Shown in pieces: positions 8,981 to 18,360 of a DNA stretch of 60,162 nucleotides. Position 1 is the stretch's first letter, and every line of letters begins with the position of its first letter. The position numbers and the translations under genes were made by a program. This DNA comes from a virus. The notes below the pieces were generated by a model. It was not told the DNA's origin. It saw only the letters and a list, made by a program, of their open reading frames with translations, and made no database searches. The DNA is taken from positions 1-60,162 of IMG/VR virus record IMGVR_UViG_3300042879_001019. One strand, given 5' to 3'.

Positions 8981-9694
8981 ATGATAAACGAAGTTAGAAA
9001 TACAGTTCTGTCTATATTAGCAAAAGACAACAGAGGATATGTTACTCCATTTGAGTTCAACCTATACGCTAAACAAGCACAGTTAGACATATTCGAGCGA
9101 TATATCTATCTATATAGCAACTCAATTATCAAGCAAAATCAAAGGGCGCATGGCGAAGGGTATTCTGACGTGCCTAAAAAGCTATCTGAAGTTTTGGATA
9201 CCTTTTATAAGGTAGACACATTAACTTATACAGCACCATATTTTGAAGCACCATCAGATAGCTATTTCATTCAAAAACTAGTTTTAAATAATAAGGAAAT
9301 AGAGAAAGTGAGTCAACAAAAAGTCCTTTATTTATTGGCTTCAAACTTGACTGCACCATCTGTTGCTTACCCTGTTTATACGCTTATGGATGATGACGGT
9401 ACAACTAACGCTAGAGCTAATTTCATGGTTTATCCAAATACGATAACGGCTAGTGTTGATGCTCATTATTTAAGGTATCCTAAAGAGCCTAAGTGGACAT
9501 ACACATCAGTTGGTGGCGATCCATTATTTAATCCATCTCCATCATTAGGGTATCAAGACTTTGAAATGCCAATGAGTGACTTCTCTGACTTGGTTGTTAA
9601 GATATTACAATACGCTGGCGTATCGATAAGAGAGCAAGAGGTTATAGCAGCGGCTAAGGCTGAGGAGCTACAAGAAATACAACAAAAACAATAA
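8981..9694 (+). CDS. Head-tail connector / ring protein (putative)
   Basis: A 237-residue protein in the position of the adaptor or ring proteins of crAss-like podoviruses, between head genes and the large nozzle gene. An N-terminal helix (VRNTVLSILAKDNRGYVTPF) is typical of connector proteins that bind portal; the middle is beta-rich and the C-terminus helical and Gln-rich. Stop and next start are separated by three bases (TAATAAATG). Role is inferred from order and size. Confidence 0.7.
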   Translation: MINEVRNTVLSILAKDNRGYVTPFEFNLYAKQAQLDIFERYIYLYSNSIIKQNQRAHGEGYSDVPKKLSEVLDTFYKVDTLTYTAPYFEAPSDSYFIQKLVLNNKEIEKVSQQKVLYLLASNLTAPSVAYPVYTLMDDDGTTNARANFMVYPNTITASVDAHYLRYPKEPKWTYTSVGGDPLFNPSPSLGYQDFEMPMSDFSDLVVKILQYAGVSIREQEVIAAAKAEELQEIQQKQ

Positions 9695-9697
9695 TAA

Positions 9698-10606
9698 ATG
9701 GCATACATTACTAACTATCAATATTATACTAACAATGGTGTAATACCTGAAGATACGAACTGGGGTTCATATCAATATGTTAGCCTTGCAGATATAGTTA
9801 ACAATTTTATGCTAATGTATGTTGGCAATGATAAACTTGTTAATAATGTTGAGCGATATACTGTCTTATTTCATGCAAAGAGAGCTATTCAAGAGATTAA
9901 CTATGACGCATTAAGAAACATAAAAGTGCTTGAGTTGCATTTAGATGATAGCTTAAAGATGGTGCTTCCTCCTGACTATGTTAACTATGTAAGGATATCA
10001 TTACTTAGGCAAGGTGTTCTTTTGCAACTTACTGAGAATAGATCAGTATTGTCGGCTACAGCGTACTTACAAGATAACGACTACAATATTATTTTCGATT
10101 TAAATGGTGAAGTAGTTACAGGCACGTCAAAGATTGACATGATGCGACTTGACAAGCAATTATACACAGGTCCTGGACCTTACAATGGGTCTTACGGTTG
10201 GGATTATAATGGTGAGTGGTACTTTGGTTATAATATGGGTGGACGTTATGGTCTAGCTACTGATGAAGCAAATAGAAATCCTAAGTTTACTATAAACAAA
10301 GCAGCAGGAGTAATTGACTTTTCTACTGGTGTTGAAGATGGTTACATTGTTCTTGAATACATTTCAGATGGAATGGAGAATGGTGATGATTCTCTTATCA
10401 CAATCAACAAATTAGCTGAAGAGTATATTTACAGCTATTTAAAATGGGCGGTACTTAATAATAAAACTGCTATTCCTGAATATATCGTAAACAGAGTTCG
10501 AAAAGAAAAGACGGCTATGTTGAGAAATACAAAAATAAGATTGAGCAACTTACATCCAGCAAGATTACTTATGTCACTAAGAGGGCGTGATAAAATTATA
10601 AAATAA
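9698..10606 (+). CDS. Tail adaptor / tubular ring protein (putative)
   Basis: A 302-residue protein resembling the T7 gp11-like and crAss ring proteins that join portal to nozzle: a helical start (FHAKRAIQEINYDALRN), then LELHLDDSLKMVLPPDYVNY, which is the typical 'LPxDYV' region of tubular tail protein A families. An aromatic Gly/Tyr-rich loop (YNGSYGWDYNGEWYFGYNMG) lies near the centre. The stop codon overlaps the next ATG (TAATG), so translation with the nozzle gene is coupled. Confidence 0.75.
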   Translation: MAYITNYQYYTNNGVIPEDTNWGSYQYVSLADIVNNFMLMYVGNDKLVNNVERYTVLFHAKRAIQEINYDALRNIKVLELHLDDSLKMVLPPDYVNYVRISLLRQGVLLQLTENRSVLSATAYLQDNDYNIIFDLNGEVVTGTSKIDMMRLDKQLYTGPGPYNGSYGWDYNGEWYFGYNMGGRYGLATDEANRNPKFTINKAAGVIDFSTGVEDGYIVLEYISDGMENGDDSLITINKLAEEYIYSYLKWAVLNNKTAIPEYIVNRVRKEKTAMLRNTKIRLSNLHPARLLMSLRGRDKIIK

Positions 10607-13600
10607 TGGAATTAAAAAAGACTTTTATTGCAGGTAAGATGAATAAGGATCTTGACGAGAGACTTGTTCCTGACGGTGAATATATTGATGCATTAAACGT
10701 AACCATAGATACAACATCTGGATCTAATATTGGTGCTGTATCAAATTCACTTGGCAATTCAATAGTTACTAACATTCAACAGTTAATTGAGGACGAAGGT
10801 CTTGTGTATGTTGGAGCAAACGCCAAGACAATAGGTGTTATTACTTATGAGGCTGACAACTTGATATATTGGTTGGTTGCTAGTGATAACTTTGATGCAA
10901 TATTTGAGTACAGTGAGATATTTCAGGTTACTACCATAGTTTTATTGTGTAGTAAGGCAAGTCCAACTACAGCGAGTACATTGAACTTCAGCAAGAACTA
11001 CCCTGTTACTGGTATTAATTTTATTCCTATATCAAAAGGTGAAGGTCCGTTCTTATATTGGACAGATGGATTAAATCCACCTAGACGAATAAATATATCA
11101 AGAGCGAAAGGTTATACAACTGACGACCCAAAAATAGCATTTGACATAGACGTTATTTTAAGGCCGCCACTATATAGCCCTAAGATTGATTTGTCTATCG
11201 ATAACGCGATAGAAACTTCAAACAATATTGAAGATAAGTTTATTTATTTCTCATACCGATTTAAATATAAGGACAACCAATATAGCTCATTATCTCCTTT
11301 TTCATCAGTTGCCTTTCATGCAAATGGTTTTTCTTATGATTACAATACTGGTGATAATAAGGGGATGACAAATAAATATAATAAGGTTGATGTAACATTT
11401 GACACAGGGAATGAATTTGTAGAACAAATACAAGTTCTATATTTTGACACGTACAGGCTAAATGTTTATATAGTTGATAATTATGATAAATCAGATATTG
11501 GTATAGATGATGAATCAAGGTACTCTATAACATTTAATGCAAGTAAAATATATACACCTTTAGAATCTAGTGAAGTAACGCGATTATTTGATAACGTACC
11601 ATTATATGCAAAAGCTCAAGAAATAATTGGAAATAGATTAGTGTATGGTAACTACATTCAGTTCAGAGATATTGTAAATGCAGACGGTATTAAAATAGTC
11701 ACTAACTATACATTATCTCTTGAAGATGAAGCTATAACAGGCGAACCTAAAAAAACATTTAGGAGTGATCGTGATTACGAGATAGGCATTATATATCTAG
11801 ATGAATACGGTAGGATGACTACTGCATTAACTAGTAAAACAAATACTTTATATATACCATCTGATAACTCTGACACTGCTAATTCAATAAAATTAACATT
11901 GAATAATGAGCCGCCTTTTTGGGCGACTAACTATAGATTCGCTATTAAGCAAGCACAAGGTGATTACTACAATATATTTCCGAGAATTTTTGTTGTAGAT
12001 GGTACATTTAGATATTTTTTAATTAATGAATCTGATAGAGATAAAATCACTGTTGGTGGATATATTATCTTCAAAACAGCAAATGGCATAGCTACACATT
12101 CTAATAAAAAATTTAAGGTTCTTGAACTTGAATATAAACAAGCAAGTTCTCCTTTTTCTACAGCTGGATTATATTTTAAAGTAAAAGCTGATCCAATTGA
12201 TACATTTCTAGATCCTCCAGCATCAATTACATACTCTACATATAATGGTGGTCAAGGACCTAGACCTGGCGGCTGTAGTGATGGAACTGAAACAGTTACT
12301 CCTGTTCAAGCTAGATCAACTAATGTTCAATTTGAATATGCTTACTATGCTAATAATGGTGACAATACATTAATATATCCATATCTAAATAATGCACCAA
12401 ATATAAACATATCTTATTCTGGTAGCGTTGAATTACAAAAAGATTATAGATTGACCATTAGAATACTACCTAATTCTACAAATCCTAGTTTGCCTCCAAC
12501 TGAATTTAAATATACATTTGTTCCTGATGGTGACACAGGATATAATATCACTGGTATAGCTATACCATTTGGATCTACATATACTATTCCAATAACACCT
12601 AGTATTAGTTTTGATTTATATTTTGAAAATGGAAATTATAATTTAGGAGATCAGTACTCTTTTAATATAAGAGCAAATAAAATTGTAGATTCTCAATGGA
12701 CACAAACAGTTATAGATACAAGTTCTTATAGTGGAATACCTACTACAACAAATAATAATTTAAGTAATTACGATCCAGATGATTATGGAGGTCATGCAAT
12801 ATTACTTTATAACGGTCCCATATATAATGGAGCTGTCATTCAAATAAATATACTTCATGATAGACCTGCAAACTCTGGGTCTCCAATTAGGTTTCAACCA
12901 AATTATTTTGTAAGCGACAATTATTATAAAAATCTAGAAGAATGGTTTTGGAAGTCAGGTGCTTATCAGAATTTTCAATATAGAGATTATAGTAACAATG
13001 TAGTTACATCTGCAAATAATATAGTATTTAGAAGGGCTAATTTTCAAGGAGTGCAGCTTGGCGGAACACCTAGTTCTAATTTCATAGCTGAAGATTCAAA
13101 TGTTAATAGTGGGCAATTATGTATTTTGATAAGAGGAGTTGGAGATAATTCTAATTGCAACAGAAATCAAATATTATGTGAGCTAATAATAACTCAAACG
13201 CCAACAATTCAATTATCAGCCGAAACAGTTCCATTGGCATCTGATATTGATTTGTTTTACGAAATGCGTAAGACGTATCGTATAGAAGGAGGTAACCATA
13301 AGACTTCATGGAGATGGAACGATTATACTTATGGAGGTGCTTGGCCAAATGTTCCAGCTCAATTTGATAATTTTACAGTATTAGGTCCAGCAGTCCCATT
13401 TGGAGATGTTGCTAATGACATGAAGCATTCGTTTAATGCAGGTGAAATAGTATATGTTAGAAACGATGATCCATCACCAACACCTACATACGGTCCACCT
13501 AGTGATTATTATGAAATTCTTTATGTTATTAACGAATACGCTATTATAATTGATTTGCCAACTTTAATAGTTTCTGGTGCGGCAACAGGAAGTGTATTCT

Positions 13601-14649
13601 ATCAGTCATGGGAGAGCGATCAAGATTTAAGTGCATCTCCAAGTGCTGTTCCATTAGTAGTTGAACTAAATAACGTAACGTCAGATAACTCAGACTTCAA
13701 TGCATTTGCGTTTGGTAATGGTGTTGAGTCTTATAGAATTTATGACAACTTCTTGAGACCCACAATGAAATATAGTCCAAGAGCTACGAGCGTTATTGAA
13801 GATTATAAGCAAGAAGAAAAATTCTCATCGCTTTGTTATAGTGGTATATTCAAAGGGGATACATCAACCAATCGATTAAACTCTTTTAATTTATCTCAAG
13901 CGAACTTTAAGAATTTAGACAAGCAGTACGGACCGATTCAAAAGCTATATGCCTTGGATACCAACCTAATGGTATTACAGCAGGACAAAATAACGTCAGT
14001 CCTTTATGGAAAGAACTTATTGGTTGATGCTGTTGGTGGGGGTCAAGTGGCATCTGTACCTGAAGTATTGGGTAATCAAATCGTTCACCCATCTGAGTAT
14101 GGTATCAGTAATAATCCAGAGAGTTTTGCCAAGTTTGCCAACACTGTTTTCTTTACAGATGCTAGACGTGGGGCTGTATTACAAATGACTGGTGATCAAG
14201 TTGTTGAGATATCAGCAAATGGTATGAAAAATTACTTTAGAGATGAGCTAAAAGATAACCCAAATACTCAGAAACTTGGCATATATGATCCTTATAATGA
14301 GACTTATGTGTTGTCATTTACTGATGTTAAACAAGGTACTTGTGATCTTTCAATTAGTAGAGATGTTTATACAATAGGATGGAACACCTTTGGTTTCTCA
14401 TTCAACATGTTCTCTATAGAATCAAATACATACTGGACAATTACGTTAGAAGATACTGGTGATGGAACTGGATGGTTGACTTTAAACACAAGTTCAGGTT
14501 ATGGAGATCAAGATATAAAATCTAACATTGATGAAAATGATAATGCTAGTTCGAGAAGTGTTGACTTTGTAATTGAATTCTGTGATGGTGAAACAAAAAC
14601 ATTTACATTAACTCAAGGAGGTAATGGTAGTCCTGGTGAAGAATCTTAA
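10606..14649 (+). CDS. Tail nozzle (muzzle/stabilisation) protein, N-terminal chain, with BACON-type domain
   Basis: A 1347-residue tail protein. The start (FIAGKMNKDLDERLVPDGEY) is the signature opening of podovirus nozzle/stabilisation proteins. Near the C-terminus comes IYDPYNETYVLSF, which in homologues runs straight into the rest of the nozzle. Here residues about 1250-1340 instead form a BACON-like Ig domain: a Trp strand (NTYWTITL), GWLTLNTSSGYGDQD, an NxxxxxR segment (ENDNASSRSV) and a final TFTLTQGG. BACON domains bind glycans or mucin and occur in crAss tail proteins. A single in-frame TAA (14647-14649) separates it from the next ORF, which carries the remaining nozzle sequence. Confidence 0.85.
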   Translation: MELKKTFIAGKMNKDLDERLVPDGEYIDALNVTIDTTSGSNIGAVSNSLGNSIVTNIQQLIEDEGLVYVGANAKTIGVITYEADNLIYWLVASDNFDAIFEYSEIFQVTTIVLLCSKASPTTASTLNFSKNYPVTGINFIPISKGEGPFLYWTDGLNPPRRINISRAKGYTTDDPKIAFDIDVILRPPLYSPKIDLSIDNAIETSNNIEDKFIYFSYRFKYKDNQYSSLSPFSSVAFHANGFSYDYNTGDNKGMTNKYNKVDVTFDTGNEFVEQIQVLYFDTYRLNVYIVDNYDKSDIGIDDESRYSITFNASKIYTPLESSEVTRLFDNVPLYAKAQEIIGNRLVYGNYIQFRDIVNADGIKIVTNYTLSLEDEAITGEPKKTFRSDRDYEIGIIYLDEYGRMTTALTSKTNTLYIPSDNSDTANSIKLTLNNEPPFWATNYRFAIKQAQGDYYNIFPRIFVVDGTFRYFLINESDRDKITVGGYIIFKTANGIATHSNKKFKVLELEYKQASSPFSTAGLYFKVKADPIDTFLDPPASITYSTYNGGQGPRPGGCSDGTETVTPVQARSTNVQFEYAYYANNGDNTLIYPYLNNAPNINISYSGSVELQKDYRLTIRILPNSTNPSLPPTEFKYTFVPDGDTGYNITGIAIPFGSTYTIPITPSISFDLYFENGNYNLGDQYSFNIRANKIVDSQWTQTVIDTSSYSGIPTTTNNNLSNYDPDDYGGHAILLYNGPIYNGAVIQINILHDRPANSGSPIRFQPNYFVSDNYYKNLEEWFWKSGAYQNFQYRDYSNNVVTSANNIVFRRANFQGVQLGGTPSSNFIAEDSNVNSGQLCILIRGVGDNSNCNRNQILCELIITQTPTIQLSAETVPLASDIDLFYEMRKTYRIEGGNHKTSWRWNDYTYGGAWPNVPAQFDNFTVLGPAVPFGDVANDMKHSFNAGEIVYVRNDDPSPTPTYGPPSDYYEILYVINEYAIIIDLPTLIVSGAATGSVFYQSWESDQDLSASPSAVPLVVELNNVTSDNSDFNAFAFGNGVESYRIYDNFLRPTMKYSPRATSVIEDYKQEEKFSSLCYSGIFKGDTSTNRLNSFNLSQANFKNLDKQYGPIQKLYALDTNLMVLQQDKITSVLYGKNLLVDAVGGGQVASVPEVLGNQIVHPSEYGISNNPESFAKFANTVFFTDARRGAVLQMTGDQVVEISANGMKNYFRDELKDNPNTQKLGIYDPYNETYVLSFTDVKQGTCDLSISRDVYTIGWNTFGFSFNMFSIESNTYWTITLEDTGDGTGWLTLNTSSGYGDQDIKSNIDENDNASSRSVDFVIEFCDGETKTFTLTQGGNGSPGEES

Positions 14650-14658
14650 TTTTGTGAT

Positions 14659-15675
14659 ATGTGTGATTGCTTAAAAATAAATTATACTCCAATAGGTCAA
14701 GAGCCTATATCTATAGAAGTTACTGCTAATGGTGTAATAAATTCTAACAACTACTATGAGTTCATTTATAATGGAGACACGTTTACTGTCTCTTGGGATG
14801 GTGTGCAGTGGTGTTTATTTGTAGGTGAGGCATTATTGTGGGTATTGGCTGAAGATGTTGAGTGCCCAATAGGTGAGTGGACAAATGAGAGTGATATATC
14901 ATATTTTACTAATTTCTCAGCTGAAGAATGCATGCCAAGAAAGACGATATCATATTCAATGGTATCGACAGGTTGGAATTCATTTTGGTCTTATCAGCCT
15001 GACTGGATGACTGAGATGAATAGCACATTCTATACTTTTAAGGAAGGTGAGCTTTGGAAGCATAATGTTAACACCACTAGAAATAATTTCTATGGACAGC
15101 AGTATCAATCAAGCATTAGGACAATATTCAATACTGATCCATTGACAGTAAAGATGTTCAATACGTTATCACTTAACAGCACACATTCTTGGACGGCCGA
15201 CCTATATACCAATATAAATGCAGGTACAATTGACTATACATATTTCGTTGAGAAGGAAGGTCAATGGTTTGCTTACGTAAGACGATTTGACGATACTATT
15301 GACGTTAAGGCTTTATCCACTCAAGGAGTTGGTTCGGCTGATAGTGTTGATTCAACGACATTATCTGCTGTTGTTTTGGACTTCTTATTTAAAGTCGATC
15401 CAAGTGTAAGTATTGGAGACAAGTTGTATAAGAACCTAGGTGGAAACTTAATTTTAGTAGGAACTATTACTGATATAACATCTAACTCAATAACTGTTGA
15501 CGCTACTATTGGTAATATTCCACTGACTACTGATTTTTTGATATGTGTCAAAAACAGTCAAGCTGAATCATTTGGATTGAGAGGGTACTACATGAATGTT
15601 TACCTATATAATGATTTACCTCAACAAGTCAAATTGTTTTCTATTGGTACTTCAGTATTCAAAAGTTTTCTGTAA
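14659..15675 (+). CDS. Tail nozzle protein, C-terminal chain
   Basis: A 338-residue product in the same frame as the preceding 1347-residue ORF; only TAA TTT TGT GAT lies between them. About the first 95 residues are an inserted, Cys/Trp-rich domain of unknown fold (MCDCLKINYTPIG ... EECMPRK). From residue about 97 the typical nozzle continuation resumes (ISYSMVSTGWNSFWSYQPDW, then TFKEGELWKHN and NFYGQQYQSS). Together the two chains would make one nozzle of about 1690 residues. TAATTTTG (14647-14654), just before the ATG, also fits a -7 box. Re-initiation, read-through or separate expression are all possible. Confidence 0.8.
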   Translation: MCDCLKINYTPIGQEPISIEVTANGVINSNNYYEFIYNGDTFTVSWDGVQWCLFVGEALLWVLAEDVECPIGEWTNESDISYFTNFSAEECMPRKTISYSMVSTGWNSFWSYQPDWMTEMNSTFYTFKEGELWKHNVNTTRNNFYGQQYQSSIRTIFNTDPLTVKMFNTLSLNSTHSWTADLYTNINAGTIDYTYFVEKEGQWFAYVRRFDDTIDVKALSTQGVGSADSVDSTTLSAVVLDFLFKVDPSVSIGDKLYKNLGGNLILVGTITDITSNSITVDATIGNIPLTTDFLICVKNSQAESFGLRGYYMNVYLYNDLPQQVKLFSIGTSVFKSFL

Positions 15676-15680
15676 ATTTG
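15673..15680 (+). promoter_or_regulatory. Candidate -7 box overlapping nozzle stop codon
   Basis: TAAATTTG includes the TAA of the nozzle C-terminal chain and ends three bases before the ATG at 15684. It is one of several TAnnTTTG-N3-5-ATG junctions in the window. Confidence 0.4.
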
Positions 15681-15683
15681 TGT

Positions 15684-16085
15684 ATGGAAGTTCGATTCTT
15701 AAATGATGACGATTATAAAACATTGTCATCATGGTGGAAAGATTGGAGATGGACACCACCACCAATTGATATGTTGCCACAAAATGGTAAAGGCGGTGTG
15801 ATGGTTTTCAAGGATGGTGTTGAGATATGTGCTGGATTTGTTTACTTTACTAATTCAAAAACAGCATGGATAGAGTTTATAGTATCAAACTTTCACTATA
15901 GAGAAGATGACAGGCATGAAGCTCTTGAATTTCTTATAAATGTGTTAACTGAAATCATTAAGGAGACTGGTGACTTTAAATACATTTATACATCTTTAAA
16001 GAGCAAAAGTCTAGTTGATAGATACAGCAATTGTGGGTTTCAAAAGGGAGATGGCAATTGTCAGGAAATGGTTAAAATATTATAA
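15684..16085 (+). CDS. GNAT-like acetyltransferase in the tail module
   Basis: A 133-residue protein; I place the start at the ATG at 15684 rather than the upstream TTG at 15678. It has the N-acetyltransferase layout: MEVRFLNDDDYKTLSSWW, a central strand pair (MVFKDGVEICAGFVYF, then TAWIEFIVSNF), and a C-terminal SLVDRYSNCGFQKGD resembling the usual 'YeklGF' end. The acetyl-CoA loop is poorly conserved, so activity is uncertain. It could modify a virion or host protein. Its stop codon lies one base before the next start. Confidence 0.68.
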   Translation: MEVRFLNDDDYKTLSSWWKDWRWTPPPIDMLPQNGKGGVMVFKDGVEICAGFVYFTNSKTAWIEFIVSNFHYREDDRHEALEFLINVLTEIIKETGDFKYIYTSLKSKSLVDRYSNCGFQKGDGNCQEMVKIL

Positions 16086-16086
16086 C

Positions 16087-16812
16087 ATGGCAGCAGTAAC
16101 AAGTACAATAGTAGCTTTAGGTGGTTTAGGATTGAGCGCGGCTCAAGCAATTAAGGCCAATAAAGACATGAAGCAGGCAGCGCAAGCGGCTGACAAAGCG
16201 CAAGCTGAATTAAAAAACATCAAAGAGTTTAACGCATTTAAGCAAGTTCAAGTTCCTACCTTGGGATTTGAGTTGGCTCAACAAGGACAAGCTCAAGCGG
16301 CAACACAAGCGATGCAGTCATTGCAAGGCGCAGGTGCTGAGGGTGTTATTGGTGGAGTAGGAAATGTGTTGCAAGCTACAGGTGAGCAAAATTTAGCTTT
16401 AGCAGCGCAAGCAAATCAAGCCCAATATCAAAGAGATATGGCACAAGCTGAAGCAGAGCAAGGAATTCAAGCTAGAAAGCAAGAGCGTGAATTTATGATA
16501 GGGACTAATCAACTCATAAGCGAACAAATGCGAAGAGCTGACGCTGAGAATAGACGTAATAAAGCCATTCAAGGTATGTTCGGTTCTGCTGGAACTGCAT
16601 TAACTAGTGCTGCTGGATTAGTTCCTTTATATGGACAATCAGGTTCAGCAAGCACAGGAGGAATAAACTGGAATTCAATGTCTAATCAACAACTTCCTGC
16701 TGGAGTTAATCCTGTAATACAAGGTCAGCAATACATTACTGGAAACACAATAAATCAATCAACAGCTGATGCTTTAACTGGTAATTTACCTGGACAAGTA
16801 ATATTTAAATAA
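16087..16812 (+). CDS. Internal virion / ejection protein (Ala/Gln-rich)
   Basis: A 241-residue protein starting at ATG 16087 (MAAVTSTIVALGGLGLSAAQ); the longer upstream frame overlaps the GNAT gene and is not used. A hydrophobic N-terminal segment is followed by a long Ala/Gln-rich coiled coil (AQAADKAQAELKNI, NQAQYQRDMAQAEAEQ) and a Gly/Ser/Asn-rich tail. This is the typical make-up of podovirus ejected core proteins that form a channel across the envelope. It is followed by two more internal-protein candidates. Confidence 0.72.
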   Translation: MAAVTSTIVALGGLGLSAAQAIKANKDMKQAAQAADKAQAELKNIKEFNAFKQVQVPTLGFELAQQGQAQAATQAMQSLQGAGAEGVIGGVGNVLQATGEQNLALAAQANQAQYQRDMAQAEAEQGIQARKQEREFMIGTNQLISEQMRRADAENRRNKAIQGMFGSAGTALTSAAGLVPLYGQSGSASTGGINWNSMSNQQLPAGVNPVIQGQQYITGNTINQSTADALTGNLPGQVIFK

Positions 16813-16814
16813 AA

Positions 16815-18359
16815 ATGGCAAGCAGATACAACGAATATACAGGATTTATACCAGCCGATAACCCAATTGATTGGGCTACACTCACTGGTGGATTAGTTAA
16901 GACCATTACAGGTATTGGTGAATCAAGAGAGGCTGAACGTCAGGCTCTTGACAAATTGGCTACGGATAACGCAGAGATTATTCAAAATACAGAACTAGGT
17001 AAAACTCAAACTTTCGATCAGCTGGTATTAGCTGGATCAGATAAGGCTAGAAATAAAATATTTGATTGGAATAAAAAATTAAAATCTGGAGAACTCAAAC
17101 CTGCTCAATATAAAAACTTGATAAATAATCTAAAAACCTCTTGGTCTACATTTGCTAATACCACAAAAACATTTGATGCTCAAATACAAGAAGCATTAAA
17201 AAGACAACAAGAAGGAAAGGGTTCAGCTTTTGAGTTGAGTAATAATAATAGAATTGCTGAATTAGCTAATCTAAGAAACAAAATAACTGATATCGATGAC
17301 TCTAATGGAAATTTTATAATTGGAGAGTTAGGTAGCAATGGATTATTTGACCCATCAAGTATTATGGATTTACGAGCTATTGGTAAGCCTGGGAACATAC
17401 TTGACGATAGAATTGATTTAGATGCCATAGTTGATGAAAAGACAAAAGGAATAGCTTCTTGGCTTGAAGAAGAAGGAAGAAAAACTACAACTGATCCACT
17501 ATTAAACCCAGCTGTAGAACGCATGATGTTTGATTTAAGTAAAGCTATATTAAACAATCCTAGAGCAATTGCAGGTGTTTTAACTGATAACACTGATGGT
17601 GATTATGATTTTTATTATAGCGATAAAGAATTAAATGCTAAAATAGAAGATAGAGTAGCTAAAGAAAACCAATTTAGGACTCAATATAACAAACCTACTT
17701 TAAGTGGCGATGAATTAACTAAATTCATTAATGACCAGAAAGATAAAATGATATTTTCGGCTCAAGATGAACAAGGTGTATATCAACCTATCCTAACAAA
17801 TAGTCAAGTTAAAAAAGCAAATGATGCTACAATAGATAGGATAAAATCAAGACTAGAGAGAAAGGTTGAGTTTGACGAACCGTATCGCGGTGGCGGCGGC
17901 GGTGGCGGTGGCGGTAGCTCTACCAAAACTGATGATTTTGCTGTGTCTGCATATATAACAGCAAACAAGGCATTAGAACAAGGCGATTTTTCAAATCTAG
18001 ATAACAATAAATATAATTTCAGTGAAGGAACTGACTCAAGTGGCAAGAAATATGTATTGGTTTCAGCTAGAGCTTATGATAAAAGAAGCGGAACTTATTC
18101 AAACGATCCAAAAGCTAAAAAGATAAGAGTATATTCTGCTGATGGTTTAGCTCAATATATTAAAGGAATGGACAAACAAAAAGGTTTACATGTTTCTATA
18201 TATAATAGGGGTAAAGACGATTACATAAAACTAAATAATACAAAACTCGAAGGTAGTTATGAAATACCAACAGCATCAAGGGCAGAATGGAAAAAGTCAG
18301 GTTGGACAGATGCTCAAATAAATCAAGCAGTAAAAGAAGGAAAAATTAAAGTAATATAA
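16815..18359 (+). CDS. Internal virion protein with poly-glycine linker
   Basis: A 514-residue, mainly helical charged protein lying between the Ala/Gln-rich protein and the giant internal protein, so probably also packaged in the virion core. Residues about 357-366 form a run of nine glycines (GGGGGGGGGSS) linking the helical N-terminal two-thirds to a C-terminal domain of about 150 residues (DDFAVSAYITANKALEQ onward). The glycine run is encoded by a GGC/GGT tract at 17888-17914, a slippage-prone stretch. No catalytic motif recognised. One base separates it from the next ATG. Confidence 0.68.
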   Translation: MASRYNEYTGFIPADNPIDWATLTGGLVKTITGIGESREAERQALDKLATDNAEIIQNTELGKTQTFDQLVLAGSDKARNKIFDWNKKLKSGELKPAQYKNLINNLKTSWSTFANTTKTFDAQIQEALKRQQEGKGSAFELSNNNRIAELANLRNKITDIDDSNGNFIIGELGSNGLFDPSSIMDLRAIGKPGNILDDRIDLDAIVDEKTKGIASWLEEEGRKTTTDPLLNPAVERMMFDLSKAILNNPRAIAGVLTDNTDGDYDFYYSDKELNAKIEDRVAKENQFRTQYNKPTLSGDELTKFINDQKDKMIFSAQDEQGVYQPILTNSQVKKANDATIDRIKSRLERKVEFDEPYRGGGGGGGGGSSTKTDDFAVSAYITANKALEQGDFSNLDNNKYNFSEGTDSSGKKYVLVSARAYDKRSGTYSNDPKAKKIRVYSADGLAQYIKGMDKQKGLHVSIYNRGKDDYIKLNNTKLEGSYEIPTASRAEWKKSGWTDAQINQAVKEGKIKVI

Positions 18360-18360
18360 C

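Noticed and set aside
17888-17914. GGC/GGT tract as a microsatellite or frameshift site
   Set aside because: It encodes a continuous Gly9 linker in one intact ORF; no alternative downstream frame suggests programmed frameshifting.
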